A DNA stretch of 64,000 nucleotides from Paraburkholderia guartelaensis (GCF_004353905.1 NZ_SMOD01000009.1:150957-214956); one strand, 5' to 3'; counted from the stretch's first letter, positions 8,162 to 16,976 are shown. Notes: generated from the sequence alone by a model not told the origin. Made by a program: numbers and translations.

Positions 8162-9103
8162 ATGGAACTACGCAGGATCGGCACTTCCTCGTTGCAGGTC
8201 GCCCCGCTCATGTTCGGCGGTAACGTTTTCGGCTGGACCGCAGACGAAGCCACCTCGTTCTCGATTCTCGACGCCTTCACCGACGCCGGCCTCAACTTCA
8301 TCGACACCGCCGACGTCTACTCGGCCTGGGTGCCCGGCAACCAGGGCGGCGAATCGGAGACGATCATCGGCAAGTGGATCGCGAAGAGCGGCAAGCGCGA
8401 CAAGGTGGTGATCGCAACGAAGGTCGCAAAAGATGCGCGCCGCCCGGGTCTTTCCGCCGCCAACATTGCGGCTGCCGTGGAGGATTCGCTGCGTCGTCTG
8501 CAGACCGATTACATCGACGTGTACTTCTCGCACGAGGACGACCAGAAAGTCACGTTCGAGGAAACGCTTGGTGCGTACCAGCGACTGATCGAAGCCGGCA
8601 AGGTGCGTGTGATCGGCGCCTCGAACTACACGGGCGCGCGTATCGAGGAAGCGCTCGCGGTTTCGGCGAAGTCGGGCCTGCCCGCGTACCAGATCATCCA
8701 GCCCGAATACAACCTGTACGACCGCGCTCACTACGAGGCCGATCTCGAACCGGTGGCCATGGCGCAGAAGCTTGCGGTCGTGCCCTATTACAGCCTCGCG
8801 AGTGGCTTTCTCTCGGGCAAGTACCGCTCGCGCGAGGATCTCGCGAAGAGCGCGCGCGGCTCGCGCGTCGAGAAGTATCTCGATCACCGCGGGATCCGGA
8901 TTCTCGCGGCGCTCGACTATGTGGCCGAACGTCACGGCAGCACGCTTGCGGCGGTCGCGCTGGCGTGGCTGATCGCGCGCCCGAGCATTACCGCGCCGAT
9001 CGCGAGCGCAACCTCGCTGGATCAGCTGGAGAGTCTTGCGGCCGCGGTGCGACTGAAGCTCGATCCGGCCGACATTCAGGCACTCAACGATGCGAGCGCC
9101 TGA
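8162..9103 (+). CDS. Aldo/keto reductase
   Basis: This 313-residue NADPH-dependent oxidoreductase starts MELRRIGTSSLQVAPL. The family's catalytic set is visible: Asp and Tyr in FIDTADVYSAW, Lys in VVIATKVAK and His in DVYFSHEDD. Near the C-terminus are the cofactor-phosphate segment (IARPSITAPIASATS) and the helix SLDQLESLAAAV. It belongs to the YajO/Tas-like AKR group. A longer frame extends upstream, but the ATG with GGAGG 4-8 nt upstream is the likely start. It is divergent from fliC and unrelated to motility; the substrate is unknown. Confidence 0.9.
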   Translation: MELRRIGTSSLQVAPLMFGGNVFGWTADEATSFSILDAFTDAGLNFIDTADVYSAWVPGNQGGESETIIGKWIAKSGKRDKVVIATKVAKDARRPGLSAANIAAAVEDSLRRLQTDYIDVYFSHEDDQKVTFEETLGAYQRLIEAGKVRVIGASNYTGARIEEALAVSAKSGLPAYQIIQPEYNLYDRAHYEADLEPVAMAQKLAVVPYYSLASGFLSGKYRSREDLAKSARGSRVEKYLDHRGIRILAALDYVAERHGSTLAAVALAWLIARPSITAPIASATSLDQLESLAAAVRLKLDPADIQALNDASA

Positions 9104-9491
9104 CGGGCACGAAAAAGGGATTAATCCAGGTGTCCTAATCGACAGGACTTGCGCGGCGACGGCGGCACGCCGCGCAAGTCACTGAGTAGACTCAAGAAAC
9201 CCCTGGTCAGGCAGTTCTTTTCCTGATATCATTGGGAGTGAATTGAGATCTTTGCCTGTTTTGTTGCCGTGTTCGTTACTGTTGGCGGCCGCAAACCGGC
9301 GGTCAGGTGTGTTGCAGCAAGGTCGACCTGATCGCGTTCCGCTGTGAACCCCCTACTTCTCTTTTCCGGCCTCCGTGGCCGCCTTGCCTCTCGTTTAGCC
9401 CCAGCGTGGCGAACGACCGGAGGGCCGGCGCGTGAGCGGCTTTGACGCTCGCGCCTTTGAACCGTATTAAGCGATTTGAGTTAGGAAATAC
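9104..9491. other. Intergenic region upstream of rpsU
   Basis: This 388-bp gap has no convincing gene. It holds a perfect 12-bp inverted repeat with a 9-nt loop (9147-9158 and 9168-9179) just after the aldo/keto reductase, probably a terminator although no T-run follows. It also holds a candidate sigma-70 promoter and a long rpsU leader. Confidence 0.55.
9204..9232 (+). promoter_or_regulatory. Candidate sigma-70 promoter of rpsU
   Basis: TGGTCA (4 of 6 to consensus) and TATCAT (5 of 6) are 17 bp apart. This would give a leader of about 250 nt before rpsU. The call is by consensus only. Confidence 0.35.
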
Positions 9492-9704
9492 ATGACGACG
9501 ATTCTTCTGAAGGAAAACGAGCCGTTCGAAGTGGCGATTCGCCGCTTCCGCCGTGCAATCGAAAAGAACGGCCTGATCGCCGAGCTGCGTGAGCGTCAAG
9601 CTTACGAAAAGCCGACGGCAGTTCGCAAGCGCAAGAAGGCAGCTGCTGTGAAGCGCCTGCACAAGCGCCTGCGCAGCCAGATGCTGCCGAAGAAGCTTCA
9701 CTAA
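9492..9704 (+). CDS. rpsU: 30S ribosomal protein S21
   Basis: This 70-residue, lysine/arginine-rich protein matches S21 over its whole length ([20 protein letters not shown] at the start and [17 protein letters not shown] at the end). S21 binds the 30S platform near the 16S rRNA 3' end. The gene stands alone here, without the dnaG-rpoD partners seen in enterics. Confidence 0.97.
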   Translation: MTTILLKENEPFEVAIRRFRRAIEKNGLIAELRERQAYEKPTAVRKRKKAAAVKRLHKRLRSQMLPKKLH

Positions 9705-9732
9705 GCTTTTTCGCTTTTCGGTGTTCCGCCAG

Positions 9733-9769
9733 ACGGCGGCGCATGCTTCGCAAGAAGCTGCGCCGCCGT
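9733..9769 (+). terminator. Probable terminator of rpsU
   Basis: A perfect 11-bp GC-rich inverted repeat (9733-9743 and 9759-9769) with a 15-nt loop follows the rpsU stop by about 30 bp. A weak T-rich tract (TTGCGTTTGTG) comes after it. Confidence 0.55.
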
Positions 9770-9822
9770 TTGCGTTTGTGGGTAGAACCCGCGCGCCAAA
9801 GCGTGGCGCGCGCCGGCCGATA

Positions 9823-10281
9823 TCAGGCGGCGTCCTTCAGTTGTTCGGGTGACAAGCCGAATTGCGCGGCAATCGAGCGAAGGCGGTCGCGCCATTCCCA
9901 TACGCCGAACACGTCGTGCACGTTCTGCAGGCAACTCAGCAGATTGATCGTAGCGGGGTCGTAAATATTGATATGGGCGCGCAGCAGCGCCTTTTTCAGC
10001 GCGGCCACACCTACATCCATATAGAGCGGGACGTCGCTCGTCTCACGGCCGATGTAGCGCACGGGTATGCCTTCCATCGCGCTCATATAGTCGCGTGGCC
10101 GGATGAAGCTGCCGACCGGGCAGCCGCCGTAGCAGTGGGCGCTGCCGGAGCCGCCGCCGCAGCCACCGCCCCGGTAGGCGCCGCCGCCGTGTGGAAGAAG
10201 TGCCGCGCGCCCCTGGCCAAAGAGATGGGCCACCGCGCGGTCGAAGATCTCCTGATGACTCAGGAAGTGGACGTTTTTCAT
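9823..10281 (-). CDS. Conserved protein of unknown function with Gly/Cys-rich insert
   Basis: I do not recognise a function. The 152-residue protein reads like a small cytoplasmic family with a YRG...C.VG..I....Y...MEG core and a C-terminal LL..LQ..HD.......W...L part. Residues about 32-57 form an unusual glycine-rich stretch with three cysteines and one histidine (GGGCGGGSGSAHCYGGCPVG), which could bind a metal. There is no signal peptide or membrane segment. The gene is monocistronic on the minus strand, convergent with rpsU. Confidence 0.7.
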   Translation of the reverse strand: MKNVHFLSHQEIFDRAVAHLFGQGRAALLPHGGGAYRGGGCGGGSGSAHCYGGCPVGSFIRPRDYMSAMEGIPVRYIGRETSDVPLYMDVGVAALKKALLRAHINIYDPATINLLSCLQNVHDVFGVWEWRDRLRSIAAQFGLSPEQLKDAA

Positions 10282-10575
10282 TTCAACCCCCTGTTGCCCA
10301 GCTGCCGGGCACAGGTTAATTCCCTTCTAATGCGGCGCCGCCGGCCTTCCAGCCGGCATTCCCACCCGTTCCCCTGACACGCCTGCATTCACTTCCCGTT
10401 ATAACGGCACGCCAGTAAAAAACCGTGGGGTGGCGCACCGTAGCGATGAAAAATTGCCGCGGCCGGCGCCGGGTGCGATCGCTCTGGCGTATTGCAAAGT
10501 CCGGCCGGAAAAGGGTTTGCGAACTGCGTCCCACCCCGCTCGGGACTTTCCCGAGTCGCGCGCGTTACGCTGCGC

Positions 10576-11172
10576 TCAGGCGCGGCGCTTCTTCTTGCCG
10601 AGCGCAGCACAAGCCTTGCGGCACATGCAGTCGCGCTCATGGTCGTTGACCATGCCCACAGCCTGCATGAACGCGTAACAGATCGTCGTGCCGACGAATT
10701 TGCAGCCGTATTTTTTGAGCGCCTTGCTAAGGGCGTCCGAGACCTCGGTGGAGGCCGGTGCGTCGCGATACGAGGCAAGGTCGTTCTGGATGGGCGTGTC
10801 GTCCACGAACGACCAGACGAACTTCGCGAGCGAGCCGTGCTCGGCCTGGATCTGCTGCACGGCGCGGGCGTTGGCGATGGCAGCCTCGATCTTGGCCCGG
10901 TTGCGCACGATCGAGGCGTCCTGCATGAGGGTTTCGACGTGCTTGGGCGTAAAGCGCGCAACCTTCGCGATGTCGAAGTTGGCGAAGGCGCGGCGATATC
11001 CTTCGCGTTTGTTGAGTATCGTGGACCACGAGAGTCCCGCCTGTGCGCCTTCGAGCACGATCATTTCGAACAGATGCTGGTCGTCCCGCGACGGCACGCC
11101 CCACTCCTCGTCGTGGTATTGCACATACTGCGGCGACGCGCCGGCCGATACCCAGTTGCAGCGATGTGTCAC
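10576..11172 (-). CDS. tag: DNA-3-methyladenine glycosylase I
   Basis: Tag removes 3-methyladenine from alkylated DNA. The 198-residue product has the family's N-terminus (THRCNWV) and YHDEEWGVP, and the motif AGLSWSTILNKREGYRRAF of the helix-hairpin-helix core. The four structural zinc ligands are visible: Cys in RCNW, His in YHDEEW, and His and Cys in NDHERDC. A GTG start at 11172 is chosen because AAGGAGAA precedes it by 6-7 nt; a frame extending to an upstream ATG at 11211 lacks this signal. The C-terminus is Lys/Arg-rich. Confidence 0.93.
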   Translation of the reverse strand: MTHRCNWVSAGASPQYVQYHDEEWGVPSRDDQHLFEMIVLEGAQAGLSWSTILNKREGYRRAFANFDIAKVARFTPKHVETLMQDASIVRNRAKIEAAIANARAVQQIQAEHGSLAKFVWSFVDDTPIQNDLASYRDAPASTEVSDALSKALKKYGCKFVGTTICYAFMQAVGMVNDHERDCMCRKACAALGKKKRRA

Positions 11173-11351
11173 GGTAAGTTCTCCTTGCGAGACGTCGTTC
11201 GAGCCACGCAAGCATAGCGGATCGGTACCGCGCCGCCACCCTGGCCGGATGGCCGATTGTGCGAACCCGGGGAAGCCGTTAGTCTCTGCGGCACGACAAA
11301 ACTTTTGGCTTTCGAACCGGACTCACAGGCGCGCGAGGCGCGGCGGACATC

Positions 11352-12248
11352 ATGCAGAAATACAGCTGGTTGATTGGCGTGGACGGCGGCGGCACGGGTA
11401 CGCGCATCGCGCTTGGCGACACGAACGGCGTCGAACTCGCGCGTGCATCTGCAGGGCCGTCTGGGCTCGGGCTCGGCATCGAACGGGCCTGGCAATCGAT
11501 CGAGGAAGGCTGCCGCGCGGCGTTTGCACAGGCGGGGCTCGCGTTCGACTGGTCGCAATGCGTGCTGGGCTGTGGGCTCGCGGGCGTGAACAACCCCGAC
11601 TGGCTGGCGCCGTTTCTCACGGCCGCGCCCCCGGTGGCCGGCCTCGCGGTGGAAAGCGACGCCTACACGACGCTGCTGGGCGCGCACGGCGGCGCGCCGG
11701 GCGTGGTGGTCGCCCTTGGCACGGGCAGCATCGCCGCGGTGCTCGGTGAGGACGGCCAGTGTCGCATTGCGGGCGGTTTCGGCTTTCCCTCGGGGGACGA
11801 AGCGAGTGGCGCGTGGTTCGGCCTGCGCGCGATCGTCTGGGCGCAGCAGGCGCTCGATGCTCGCGTGCCCATGGACGATTTCGCACGGGCCCTGCTCGCA
11901 CACGCGCGGGCCATCGATCGCGACAGTCTCATCGTGTGGCAGTGCGCGGCCAACCAGACGGCTTACGCCAGCCTCGCGCCGGTCGTCCTCGCGCATCGCG
12001 AACATCCGTTCGTCGCCAGGCTGCTCGCCGAGGCCGGCGTGGAAATTGCGAAACTCATCACTGCGCTCGATCCTTCGGGCACGCTGCCGGCGGCGCTCTC
12101 GGGTGGCCTCGGGCAGCCGCTGCGCGAATGGGTGCCGCAAGCAGTGCGTGATCGCTTGCGCGCGCCGATCGCCGATTCCACGACTGGTGCGCTTCGGCTC
12201 GCGCAAATGGAAGCCAAACGGCTGGCACACGCCGCTTCGGGCAACTGA
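11352..12248 (+). CDS. BadF/BadG/BcrA/BcrD-type ATPase, probable (N-acetyl)glucosamine kinase
   Basis: This 298-residue ASKHA-fold protein has the phosphate-1 motif GVDGGGTGTRIALGD at residues 9-23, the phosphate-2 motif VVVALGTGSIAAVLG and the adenosine motif LSGGLGQPL. GGFGFPSGDEASGAWFG is typical of the N-acetylglucosamine/glucosamine kinase branch of the family. It would phosphorylate an amino sugar from the murein or chitin-breakdown pool. The substrate is inferred from family membership only. It is followed by a HAD phosphatase on the same strand, 92 bp away. Confidence 0.85.
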   Translation: MQKYSWLIGVDGGGTGTRIALGDTNGVELARASAGPSGLGLGIERAWQSIEEGCRAAFAQAGLAFDWSQCVLGCGLAGVNNPDWLAPFLTAAPPVAGLAVESDAYTTLLGAHGGAPGVVVALGTGSIAAVLGEDGQCRIAGGFGFPSGDEASGAWFGLRAIVWAQQALDARVPMDDFARALLAHARAIDRDSLIVWQCAANQTAYASLAPVVLAHREHPFVARLLAEAGVEIAKLITALDPSGTLPAALSGGLGQPLREWVPQAVRDRLRAPIADSTTGALRLAQMEAKRLAHAASGN

Positions 12249-12340
12249 GTGGCGGACAGCAAGGGGCAGGAACGTAGGTCAGGGCATGGCCTTGCTGCAG
12301 ATGCTACGATTCAACGTTTCCCGCTAGCTGCCTGATCACC

Positions 12341-13162
12341 ATGTACAAGGTCATTGCAACCGATCTCGACGGAACCCTGCTCAATAGCGACCATCAGGTC
12401 GATCCGTTCACGGTTGCTACCCTGGGCGCCCTCGATGCGCAGGGCCTGCCGTTCGTGATCGCGACCGGCCGCCATTATTGCGATGTGGCTGGCATTCGCG
12501 ACGTGCTCGGCATCCGGCCGTATCTCATCACCGCGAACGGCGCGCGCGTGCATGCGCCCGACGACACGCTCATCCACGCGAGCAATCTGAGCGCGCCGAT
12601 GGTCGAGCGTCTAGTCGCTGCCGATACCGTGGGCGAGCACGGCCGCGTGATCGTGAGCATCTATACCGACGACGCCTGGCTCATCGACCGCGATGCGCCC
12701 GAACTGCTCGCGTATCACCAGGACTCGGGTTTCGAGTATCGCGTGGCGGATCTGCGCGACTACGCAAGCGCGGGCATTGCGAAGGCGCTCTACATTGGCG
12801 ATCCGGCAGATCTTGCGCACGTTGCGCAGAATCTCGCGCGCGAGTTTGGCGACGCGCTCTATGTCACCTACTCCCTGCCCGATTGCCTCGAAGTGATGGT
12901 GGCAGGCGTTTCGAAGGGCCGCGCGCTGCGCGTCGTGCTCGATCGGCTCGGCGTGGACGCCGCAGGTTGCGTCGCGTTCGGCGACAACATGAACGATATC
13001 GATCTGCTCGAAACGGCGGGTCATCCGTTCATGATGAACAACGCCAATCCCGATCTCATCAAGCGGCTGCCCCGGGTGCCGCGCATTGGCAACAACTTCG
13101 AAGCCGGCGTCGCGCATCATCTTCGCAAGCTCTTCGCACTCAACGACGAACTCGCGTCGTAG
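12341..13162 (+). CDS. Cof-type HAD-IIB hydrolase (sugar-phosphate phosphatase)
   Basis: This 273-residue enzyme starts with HAD motif I (IATDLDGTLLN, nucleophile Asp8 and acid/base Asp10). Motif II is in PFVIATGRHY, the motif III lysine probably lies in GVSKGRAL, and motif IV is FGDNMNDIDLL. The cap lies between motifs II and III, as in the YidA/SupH group, which dephosphorylates sugar phosphates. It follows the sugar kinase, so the two may act on related metabolites. Confidence 0.9.
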   Translation: MYKVIATDLDGTLLNSDHQVDPFTVATLGALDAQGLPFVIATGRHYCDVAGIRDVLGIRPYLITANGARVHAPDDTLIHASNLSAPMVERLVAADTVGEHGRVIVSIYTDDAWLIDRDAPELLAYHQDSGFEYRVADLRDYASAGIAKALYIGDPADLAHVAQNLAREFGDALYVTYSLPDCLEVMVAGVSKGRALRVVLDRLGVDAAGCVAFGDNMNDIDLLETAGHPFMMNNANPDLIKRLPRVPRIGNNFEAGVAHHLRKLFALNDELAS

Positions 13163-13232
13163 TTCACGCGGGCGCTCTCGCTAGCGCCGTCGCCGCTGTT
13201 GCGATTCCATCCGGATAGTTACGGCGCGAAGG

Positions 13233-13949
13233 CTACTGCGCGGCGGGCAGTTGCGCGCACGGGCAGTCGTCCGCGCGCCCGTCCAGCTCTTCGTGCTCGT
13301 GCGAAAAACGTGCGCGCGCGGCGCCGTCGCTCCAGTCGATGCGCACCACGTAGATGCTGTCAAAGTCCGCGCTCTCCCAGCGCGGCACATCGTTCGCGCT
13401 GCCGCCGTGCGCGGCGACGACACGGCGCACGAGCGTCTCGATTTCCCGATGTTCCCACGCCACGAGCACGGTGCGGCCGCGCCACTGCGGATCGACGAGC
13501 GCGGTTTGCAGCGCATCGATCTTCGAATAGCCATACGGCGTCTGGATCGGCATGCCGAACTGGATCGCGGTCGGCTCGATCGTCGCGAGCGGGCGCACGT
13601 AATAGTAGGAACGCCCGTTGTCTTCCTTTTGCTCGCCGGGGTCGGGCGCGTAGATAGCATCGGGCTTGCCATACTTGGCCGCGATCACGGCCGGCAACGC
13701 GAGCGCGCGGTTCAGCCCCTTGCAGTTGAGCTGGCCGAATCCCTCTGGCGGCTTTTCGCCATGCCTCACGAAGATGAGGGTTTCGACGTCGCGCGCGGCT
13801 GGCGCGCTGTTCGCATTCGTCTGCGCTGTCTCGCCGGCGCTAGCGGGTCCGTTGGCGTGCGGCAGCGGCGCACAGGCGCATACCAGTGCGCTCAGCGCTG
13901 CGGCGAGCGTCGGGGCGATCCGGAGTGGCCGGGGGCGTGAGCAGTTCAT
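13233..13949 (-). CDS. Histidine phosphatase family lipoprotein
   Basis: The 238-residue product starts with a lipoprotein signal peptide whose lipobox is LVCAC (Cys near residue 25), so it is probably anchored in an envelope membrane. The catalytic RHG motif is in LIFVRHGEKPP, and a second histidine is in VLVAWEHREIETLV, as in phosphoglycerate-mutase-like phosphatases. The substrate is unknown. A longer frame continues upstream into the aquaporin remnant, but the ATG at 13949 gives a proper signal peptide. Confidence 0.85.
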   Translation of the reverse strand: MNCSRPRPLRIAPTLAAALSALVCACAPLPHANGPASAGETAQTNANSAPAARDVETLIFVRHGEKPPEGFGQLNCKGLNRALALPAVIAAKYGKPDAIYAPDPGEQKEDNGRSYYYVRPLATIEPTAIQFGMPIQTPYGYSKIDALQTALVDPQWRGRTVLVAWEHREIETLVRRVVAAHGGSANDVPRWESADFDSIYVVRIDWSDGAARARFSHEHEELDGRADDCPCAQLPAAQ

Positions 13950-14506
13950 GCTGGGCGTGTTGCTCCAGGTCGCAAGGCTATGGGAAGGTCGCCCGATTCT
14001 AGCAGCGCGGCCACCATGGGCCCGGCCAGCAGCGCACCCGAAGCCCCCTGGCGCCGGCAAGACGAACGGGCGTCGGCGCGAGCGACACGCCTATGAACCC
14101 GATGCCGAGTCCGTGAACCGGACCGGCGAAGTTGGCTGCGAGCAGGGCGCCGCCGCAGCAGTCCAGAACGAGCCCGAAAGTGCCGATCAGTTCGGCAATG
14201 AGTCGCCTGGATAAGTGCATTGCGTGACACTTCGAAAAGTCGATTTTGAAGGGCCCGCGTAAAGCACCGGCACCGGGAAATGCCTGATTCGAGGCAGTCG
14301 TACTTTCCGGTGCTGTCAAGGATTGTCAATTCTGACGTAATTGATCGAATTATTGCGATCGATGTGCGCGCAATTGCGCCGAAGGCGACCGGTCGTTAAT
14401 TTGCGAAATAGCGAGATAAAGCAGTATTAATAGCGATTGCGAATTCCGTTATTTGCGTCTAATCTCCGATCGAGCCGGTTTCATGAGCAATGAAGGGGGA
14501 ATAGAA
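13950..14506. other. Gene-poor region before the H-NS gene
   Basis: This 557-bp stretch holds the aquaporin remnant and an AT-rich segment (about 14320-14460) that is unlike the GC-rich surroundings. A candidate sigma-70 promoter, TTGCGA (14401-14406) with TATTAA (14425-14430) at 18-bp spacing, could drive the H-NS-like gene. AT-rich DNA upstream of an hns-type gene is often a self-binding site. Confidence 0.5.
14001..14220 (-). pseudogene. aqpZ: Remnant of aquaporin Z (N-terminal fragment, frame-disrupted)
   Basis: From the ATG at 14220, 48 codons read like the first membrane helix and loop of aquaporin Z (LIAELIGTFGLVLDCCGGAL, then GIGFIGVSLA). Homology stops at 14077, before the first NPA motif. 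Beyond it, another frame gives GALLAGPMVAALL, which might be a piece of the last helix; if so, an internal deletion removed most of the gene. The product is too short to form a channel. The part after 14077 is assigned with low certainty. Confidence 0.6.
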
Positions 14507-14803
14507 ATGTCGCAATATTCAGAACTCAAGGCGCAGATCGCAAAACTCCAGGCTCAGGCCGAAGAGGCGCGGCGCACGGAGATCGCGGACGTCATCGCCA
14601 CGATCCGGGAGAAGATTGCCGAGTACGGCCTTTCCGCCCAGGACCTTGGGTTTGCGGAGGCTGCACGCCGCGGGCGTCCGCCGAAAAAGGCGCCGCTGCC
14701 CGCGCGCTATCAGGACCCCAAGTCCGGTGCGACCTGGAGCGGGCGCGGCAAGCCGCCCAAGTGGATCGCTGGCAAAAACCGCGAACGCTACCTGATCGCC
14801 TGA
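14507..14803 (+). CDS. H-NS family nucleoid-associated protein
   Basis: The 98-residue protein has an N-terminal coiled coil (residues 1-45, SELKAQIAKLQAQAEEARR). A basic linker with an AT-hook-like RRGRPPKK follows at about residues 56-63, then the H-NS C-terminal DNA-binding motif TWSGRGKPPKWI. It binds AT-rich DNA and usually silences transcription. The start at 14507 follows AAGGGGGAA by about 6 nt; an upstream in-frame start lacks a good site. A strong terminator follows. Burkholderiales genomes carry several paralogues, so no symbol is given. Confidence 0.92.
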   Translation: MSQYSELKAQIAKLQAQAEEARRTEIADVIATIREKIAEYGLSAQDLGFAEAARRGRPPKKAPLPARYQDPKSGATWSGRGKPPKWIAGKNRERYLIA

Positions 14804-14860
14804 CTCATGCAGCCAGAGAACAGCCCGGCCGCCATACCGCCGCAACCGCAAATGCAATAA

Positions 14861-14891
14861 AAGAGCCGCATGGATCATGCGGCTCTTTTTT
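14861..14891 (+). terminator. Intrinsic terminator of the H-NS-like gene
   Basis: A 10-bp stem (14863-14872 with 14876-14885) and a 3-nt loop are followed by six T. A-rich sequence on the other side may let it also stop the oncoming glycosyltransferase transcript. Confidence 0.9.
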
Positions 14892-14996
14892 GTGTGTCAT
14901 CTGTAATGAACGCGTAATAGCGCTATTCGATGACTCGCAAACGATTCACGTCGTGCATTCGTCTGGATTTATCGCGAAAATCGGAATGCTTCGCAC

Positions 14997-16061
14997 TCAG
15001 CCAGCAGCGACGCGACGCAGTACCGGACGCTGTGCGGCTTCGATGAGCGCCGTATAAGTGTCGACATAATTGCCGGCCATGATGTGCGAAGTGAACCGGT
15101 GTTCGAACTGGTTGCGAATCGCCACGCGCGAAAGCGAATCGATATTCTGCAGCGCGGCCACGGCGCCTTGCACGTCCTCGACGACATAGCCCGTGACACC
15201 CGGGTCGATCACTTCCGGCACCGAACCGCGGTTGAAGGCGATCACCGGGGTGCCGCACGCCATCGCCTCGATCATCACGAGGCCGAACGGCTCGGACCAG
15301 TCGATCGGGAACAGCAGCGCCTTCGCACCCGAAAGGAACGCGGGCTTCTGCTCTTCGTTGATCTCGCCGATGAATTCCACGTGGGCCTGCGAAAGCAGCG
15401 GCTCGATCTCGGACTTGAAGTAGTCCTGGTCGACCTTGTCGACCTTCGCGGCGATCTTCAGCGGCAGGCCGGAGAGCGCGGCGATCTTGATCGCCGTGTC
15501 CACACGCTTTTCCGGGCAGATCCGGCCGAGGAACGCGAGGTACTCGGGCTTGCGGTCGGCATGTGGCGTGAGCAGGTTCTTTGGCAGTCCGTGATAGATC
15601 GTGTTCTGCCATGCGGCTTGGGGCAGCGGCTGGCGTTGGGAGTCCGAAATCGAGATCACCGGTGCGTTCGGGAACTGCTCGAATACCGGTTGCAGCTCCG
15701 GCAGGTCGAGACGGCCGTGGAGCGTCGTGACGAACGGCGTGTCCATGGTCGTGAAAAGCGGGAACGGCAGATAGTCGAGGTGGAAGTGCAGCACGTCGAA
15801 CTCATGCGCGACGCGGCGCACGCGCTCGAGTAGCACCATGTGCGGGGCCAGCGCGTCGCGGATCGTCGCGTCCAGACGCAGCGCGCGCGGCCAGGCGGCT
15901 TCGAGGTTTGCCGAGGTGACCGAATCGCCGCTGGCGAACAGCGTCACGTCGTGGCCGAGGTCGACCAGCGCTTCGGTCAGGTAGGACACGACGCGCTCGG
16001 TGCCGCCATAAAGCTTGGGCGGAACGGCTTCATAAAGTGGCGCAATTTGTGCGATTCGCAT
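14997..16061 (-). CDS. Glycosyltransferase family 4 protein
   Basis: The 354-residue enzyme starts MRIAQIAPLYEAVPPKLYGG, the GT4 acceptor-side loop with GGTE. Its C-terminal GT-B domain has FLGRICPEKRVDTAI and the nucleotide-sugar motif EPFGLVMIEAMACGTPVIA (the E-x7-E pair). It would transfer a sugar from an activated donor to an unknown acceptor. It is a single gene on the minus strand, convergent with the H-NS gene and divergent from flhDC. Nothing visible links it to motility. Confidence 0.9.
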   Translation of the reverse strand: MRIAQIAPLYEAVPPKLYGGTERVVSYLTEALVDLGHDVTLFASGDSVTSANLEAAWPRALRLDATIRDALAPHMVLLERVRRVAHEFDVLHFHLDYLPFPLFTTMDTPFVTTLHGRLDLPELQPVFEQFPNAPVISISDSQRQPLPQAAWQNTIYHGLPKNLLTPHADRKPEYLAFLGRICPEKRVDTAIKIAALSGLPLKIAAKVDKVDQDYFKSEIEPLLSQAHVEFIGEINEEQKPAFLSGAKALLFPIDWSEPFGLVMIEAMACGTPVIAFNRGSVPEVIDPGVTGYVVEDVQGAVAALQNIDSLSRVAIRNQFEHRFTSHIMAGNYVDTYTALIEAAQRPVLRRVAAG

Positions 16062-16658
16062 TGTTCGATCTCCTGGGCAAAAAGCCGCGTGTGCAATGAA
16101 CTTTGTGATCCGGCACTGCGGCGGTACAACGGTATCGGGTTATCCCTGAGACCGATTATGGCCATTTCACGGCCCGACACACGCGGTTTTGCAAACGCTT
16201 AATGTTGTTACAGCGGGATACAGCAGGTGTAAGAGGCCATTGCTAAGCGTGACGTGGCTTGGGCGCGCATTGCGCAATCCGCGTGCCCGGGGTGCCGTAA
16301 CAAGGGTCAAAAGGCATAGGCGCGAGTGACGCGCGTGGAGCGGATAGCACGCGCGCGTGACGCATCCATGAAAAAGCCTATAATCAGCGGACAATTTCGC
16401 GGCTTATGCGCATGACATGACGCGCCCCGCCTCCCGCCGCTGCTCCTCCATCTTTGTCAGAAAAATTCCTACACGTTAGCGATAGGTTTTCTCGCAACGC
16501 GTCGCGGCATCCGTCCGATTTCCATTTGTTCGCGCCCCAGCCACAATGGACCCACGACCATAAACAGGCCGTTCGGATGCACTCGGGTTGCATCTGGGCG
16601 AGCAAACGTTTTCCGCGGGCGGTCTGACCAGCCGCCGCGATTTGATTCGGGGGAATCC
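16062..16658. promoter_or_regulatory. Intergenic control region of flhDC
   Basis: This 597-bp gap has no convincing gene and must hold the master-operon promoter. A TATAAT lies at 16379-16384 with GTGACG 16 bp upstream. This is a candidate sigma-70 promoter that would give a leader of about 270 nt before flhD, similar to the long flhDC leader of enterics. The region also contains several GCGCG-rich repeats around 16325-16365. Regulator sites cannot be named from sequence alone. Confidence 0.45.
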
Positions 16659-16976
16659 ATGAGCGCGACGACGCACAGCGACATGCTCAATGAGATCAAG
16701 GAAGTGAACCTGTCGTACCTGTTGCTCGCGCAACGCCTTTTGCGCGAGGACAAGCCGACGGGCATGTTCCGTATGGGCATCTCCGAGCAGTCTGCCGAGG
16801 TGCTCGCCAATCTCACTTTCGCACAGACCGTACGCCTTGCCGCATCGAACCAGCTGCTTTGCCGCTTCCGGTTCGACGACCACGCCATCCTGAGCGCGCT
16901 TGCCGACAAGGGCAAAACCGCGCTGACCCACTCGGCGATCATCATGGCGGGCCAGGACGTCGAGCAGATCGGCTGA
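16659..16976 (+). CDS. flhD: Flagellar transcriptional activator FlhD
   Basis: FlhD joins FlhC in the FlhD4C2 activator of class II flagellar operons. The 105-residue product keeps the family's N-terminus (MLNEIKEVNLSYLLLAQRLL) and MGISEQSAEVLANLTFAQ. The cysteine in NQLLCRFRFDD corresponds to the residue that forms the inter-subunit disulfide in Escherichia coli. It is the first gene of the flhDC operon at the start of the motility block. Confidence 0.97.
   Translation: MSATTHSDMLNEIKEVNLSYLLLAQRLLREDKPTGMFRMGISEQSAEVLANLTFAQTVRLAASNQLLCRFRFDDHAILSALADKGKTALTHSAIIMAGQDVEQIG

Noticed and set aside
9147..9179. Perfect inverted repeat as an attachment site or regulator operator
   Set aside because: A terminator-like hairpin directly after a stop codon is the simpler reading; no repeat partner or integrase is seen.
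13950..14060. N-terminal extension of the histidine phosphatase to 14060
   Set aside because: The extra 37 residues are out-of-frame sequence of the aquaporin remnant, while the internal ATG gives a proper lipoprotein signal.
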